Shown one piece after another: positions 6,372 through 7,254 of a stretch of 7,254 nt of DNA (positions are counted from its first letter, which is position 1; every line of letters starts with the position of its first letter). Location of the stretch: NCBI GenBank assembly GCA_947165795.1, contig CAMVBP010000103.1, positions 1-7,254 of the forward strand. Reading direction: 5' to 3'. The notes under the pieces were generated by a model, which was not told where the DNA came from, did no database searches, and worked only from the letters and a program-made list of their open reading frames with translations. A program made the translations under genes and the position numbers. Source of the stretch: an uncultured Treponema sp. (GTDB lineage Bacteria; Spirochaetota; Spirochaetia; Treponematales; Treponemataceae).

Positions 6372-7254
6372 ATGAATCCGAACGCAGTTTTTGCAAATAA
6401 TGTTTTTTCTGTAACTCAAATTACAAATTTAATTAAAGAAATTTTAGAAACCTCATTCACTTCAATTAAAATAGAAGGCGAAATTTCTAACTGGCGACCA
6501 AGCGCCGCAGGACACATTTATTTTACGCTAAAAGATTCAGCTTCTCAGATAAAAGCCGTTATTTTCCGCGGCGCTGCTTCAAAATTAACATTCAGGCCAA
6601 AAGACGGAGATAAAGTTTGCTGTACGGGAAGCCTTTCTGTTTATGCGCCTCAGGGAAATTACCAGATAATTGTAACAAGCATGGAAAATACAGGAAGCGG
6701 AAATATTCTTCAAATGCTTGAAGAAAGAAAAAAGAAGCTTGCTGCAGAAGGCCTGTTCGATTCAGATAAAAAAAAGCAGCTTCCGCAGTTTCCAAAAACA
6801 ATTGGTGTTGTAACAAGTCCAACTGGTGCCGCAATCCGCGATATTTTAAATGTTACAAAAAGAAGAAATAAAAATATAAACGTAATTGTTCTTCCTGCAA
6901 TTGTTCAGGGAGAAGGCGCAGATAAAACCATTGTAAAAATGATTGAAACTGCAAATTACTATAATTTGTGCGACATTCTGATTGTTGGACGAGGCGGCGG
7001 TTCTCTTGAAGATTTACTTCCGTTCAGTGAAGAAAGCGTTGTGCGCGCTGTTGCCGCTTCAAAAATTCCAACAATTTCTGCAGTCGGTCACGAAATTGAC
7101 TGGGCACTTTGTGATTATTCAGCAGATTTCAGAGCCCCTACTCCATCTGCCGCAGCCGAAATGGCAGTTCCGCTTTTAGCAGACATTCAAAATACAATCA
7201 ATCTTTACAAGCAGAATATTTATGAAACGATAAAACAGAAAGCTGAACAAAAAC
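6372..7254 (+). CDS. xseA: Exodeoxyribonuclease VII large subunit, 3' end cut off by the window
   Basis: 294 complete codons are visible; the family is usually about 400-450 aa, so the C-terminal coiled-coil part is missing. XseA, with the small subunit XseB, degrades single-stranded DNA to acid-soluble oligonucleotides and acts in the cytoplasm in repair and recombination. The N-terminal OB-fold runs through IEGEISNWRPSAAGHIYFTLKD (residues 34-55). The catalytic domain shows VVTSPTGAAIRDI at 146-158, GRGGGSLEDL at 206-215, AVGHEIDW at 237-244 and RAPTPSAAAE at 254-263, all hallmark family motifs. The ATG at 6372 gives the normal N-terminal length, starting a few residues before the conserved VFSVTQI segment. 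It is divergently oriented from the sugar operon and has no functional link to it. No xseB is seen within the window. Confidence 0.97.
   Translation, partial: MNPNAVFANNVFSVTQITNLIKEILETSFTSIKIEGEISNWRPSAAGHIYFTLKDSASQIKAVIFRGAASKLTFRPKDGDKVCCTGSLSVYAPQGNYQIIVTSMENTGSGNILQMLEERKKKLAAEGLFDSDKKKQLPQFPKTIGVVTSPTGAAIRDILNVTKRRNKNINVIVLPAIVQGEGADKTIVKMIETANYYNLCDILIVGRGGGSLEDLLPFSEESVVRAVAASKIPTISAVGHEIDWALCDYSADFRAPTPSAAAEMAVPLLADIQNTINLYKQNIYETIKQKAEQK

Larger units (their letters stand above)
6334..6375 (+). other. 13-residue mini-ORF overlapping the xseA start
   Basis: An ATG at 6334 opens a frame encoding MKLSTLAKLLVGK, and its TGA (6373-6375) overlaps the xseA ATG as ATGA. That overlap is the classic arrangement for translational coupling, but no good ribosome binding site precedes the mini-ORF and its length can arise by chance. 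It spans the whole hairpin. If translated, ribosome movement would open the hairpin before the xseA start. Confidence 0.2.

Noticed and set aside
6592..7179. Frames at 6592-6834 (minus) and 6982-7179 (plus)
   Set aside because: Both lie within xseA, whose own frame is unmistakable.
1..7254. CRISPR arrays, tRNA or rRNA genes, insertion sequences
   Set aside because: No regularly spaced repeats, cloverleaf-like segments, transposase motifs or terminal repeats were seen; nearly all bases are accounted for by the five protein genes.

Overview
The window is A+T-rich bacterial DNA, coding almost from end to end. It most likely comes from a treponeme or related spirochaete. That assignment rests on one protein that resembles the spirochaete-restricted 'spiro-SPASM' family and on an SpsF/SpsG-type sugar locus next to it. 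Both links are from memory of the families, not from a search, so the genus is an inference.

Layout: a four-gene cluster occupies 1-6278 on the minus strand and is read from right to left. (1) 4746-6278 is a spiro-SPASM-like protein: a nucleotidyltransferase-like N-terminus, a radical-SAM-like domain without the usual three-cysteine motif, and a cysteine-rich SPASM tail. (2) 3806-4771 is a GT2-like glycosyltransferase. (3) 1342-3816 is a three-part gene: SpsF-like cytidylyltransferase, PseG/SpsG-like sugar-nucleotide hydrolase or glycosyltransferase, and a zinc-ribbon SAM methyltransferase. It is interrupted by an in-frame TAA at 1675-1677. (4) 1-1341 is an ATP-grasp ligase that runs off the left edge. 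The genes overlap by 26 bp and 11 bp, and the last pair abuts as TAA-ATG, so they are very probably one operon.

A 93-bp divergent intergenic region (6279-6371) separates the operon from xseA (6372 to the right edge, plus strand), the large subunit of exonuclease VII. The spacer holds a hairpin, weak promoter-like sequences on both strands and a 13-codon mini-ORF that overlaps the xseA start.

Inferred joint role: the cluster looks like a pathway that activates a sugar with CTP, processes or transfers it, methylates it and adds a group by ATP-dependent ligation. A surface polysaccharide or a protein glycan such as flagellin glycan is plausible, but nothing in the window names the acceptor. The most notable points are the three-enzyme fusion, its single nonsense codon within the methyltransferase domain, and the SPASM protein that seems to have lost its catalytic radical-SAM cluster.
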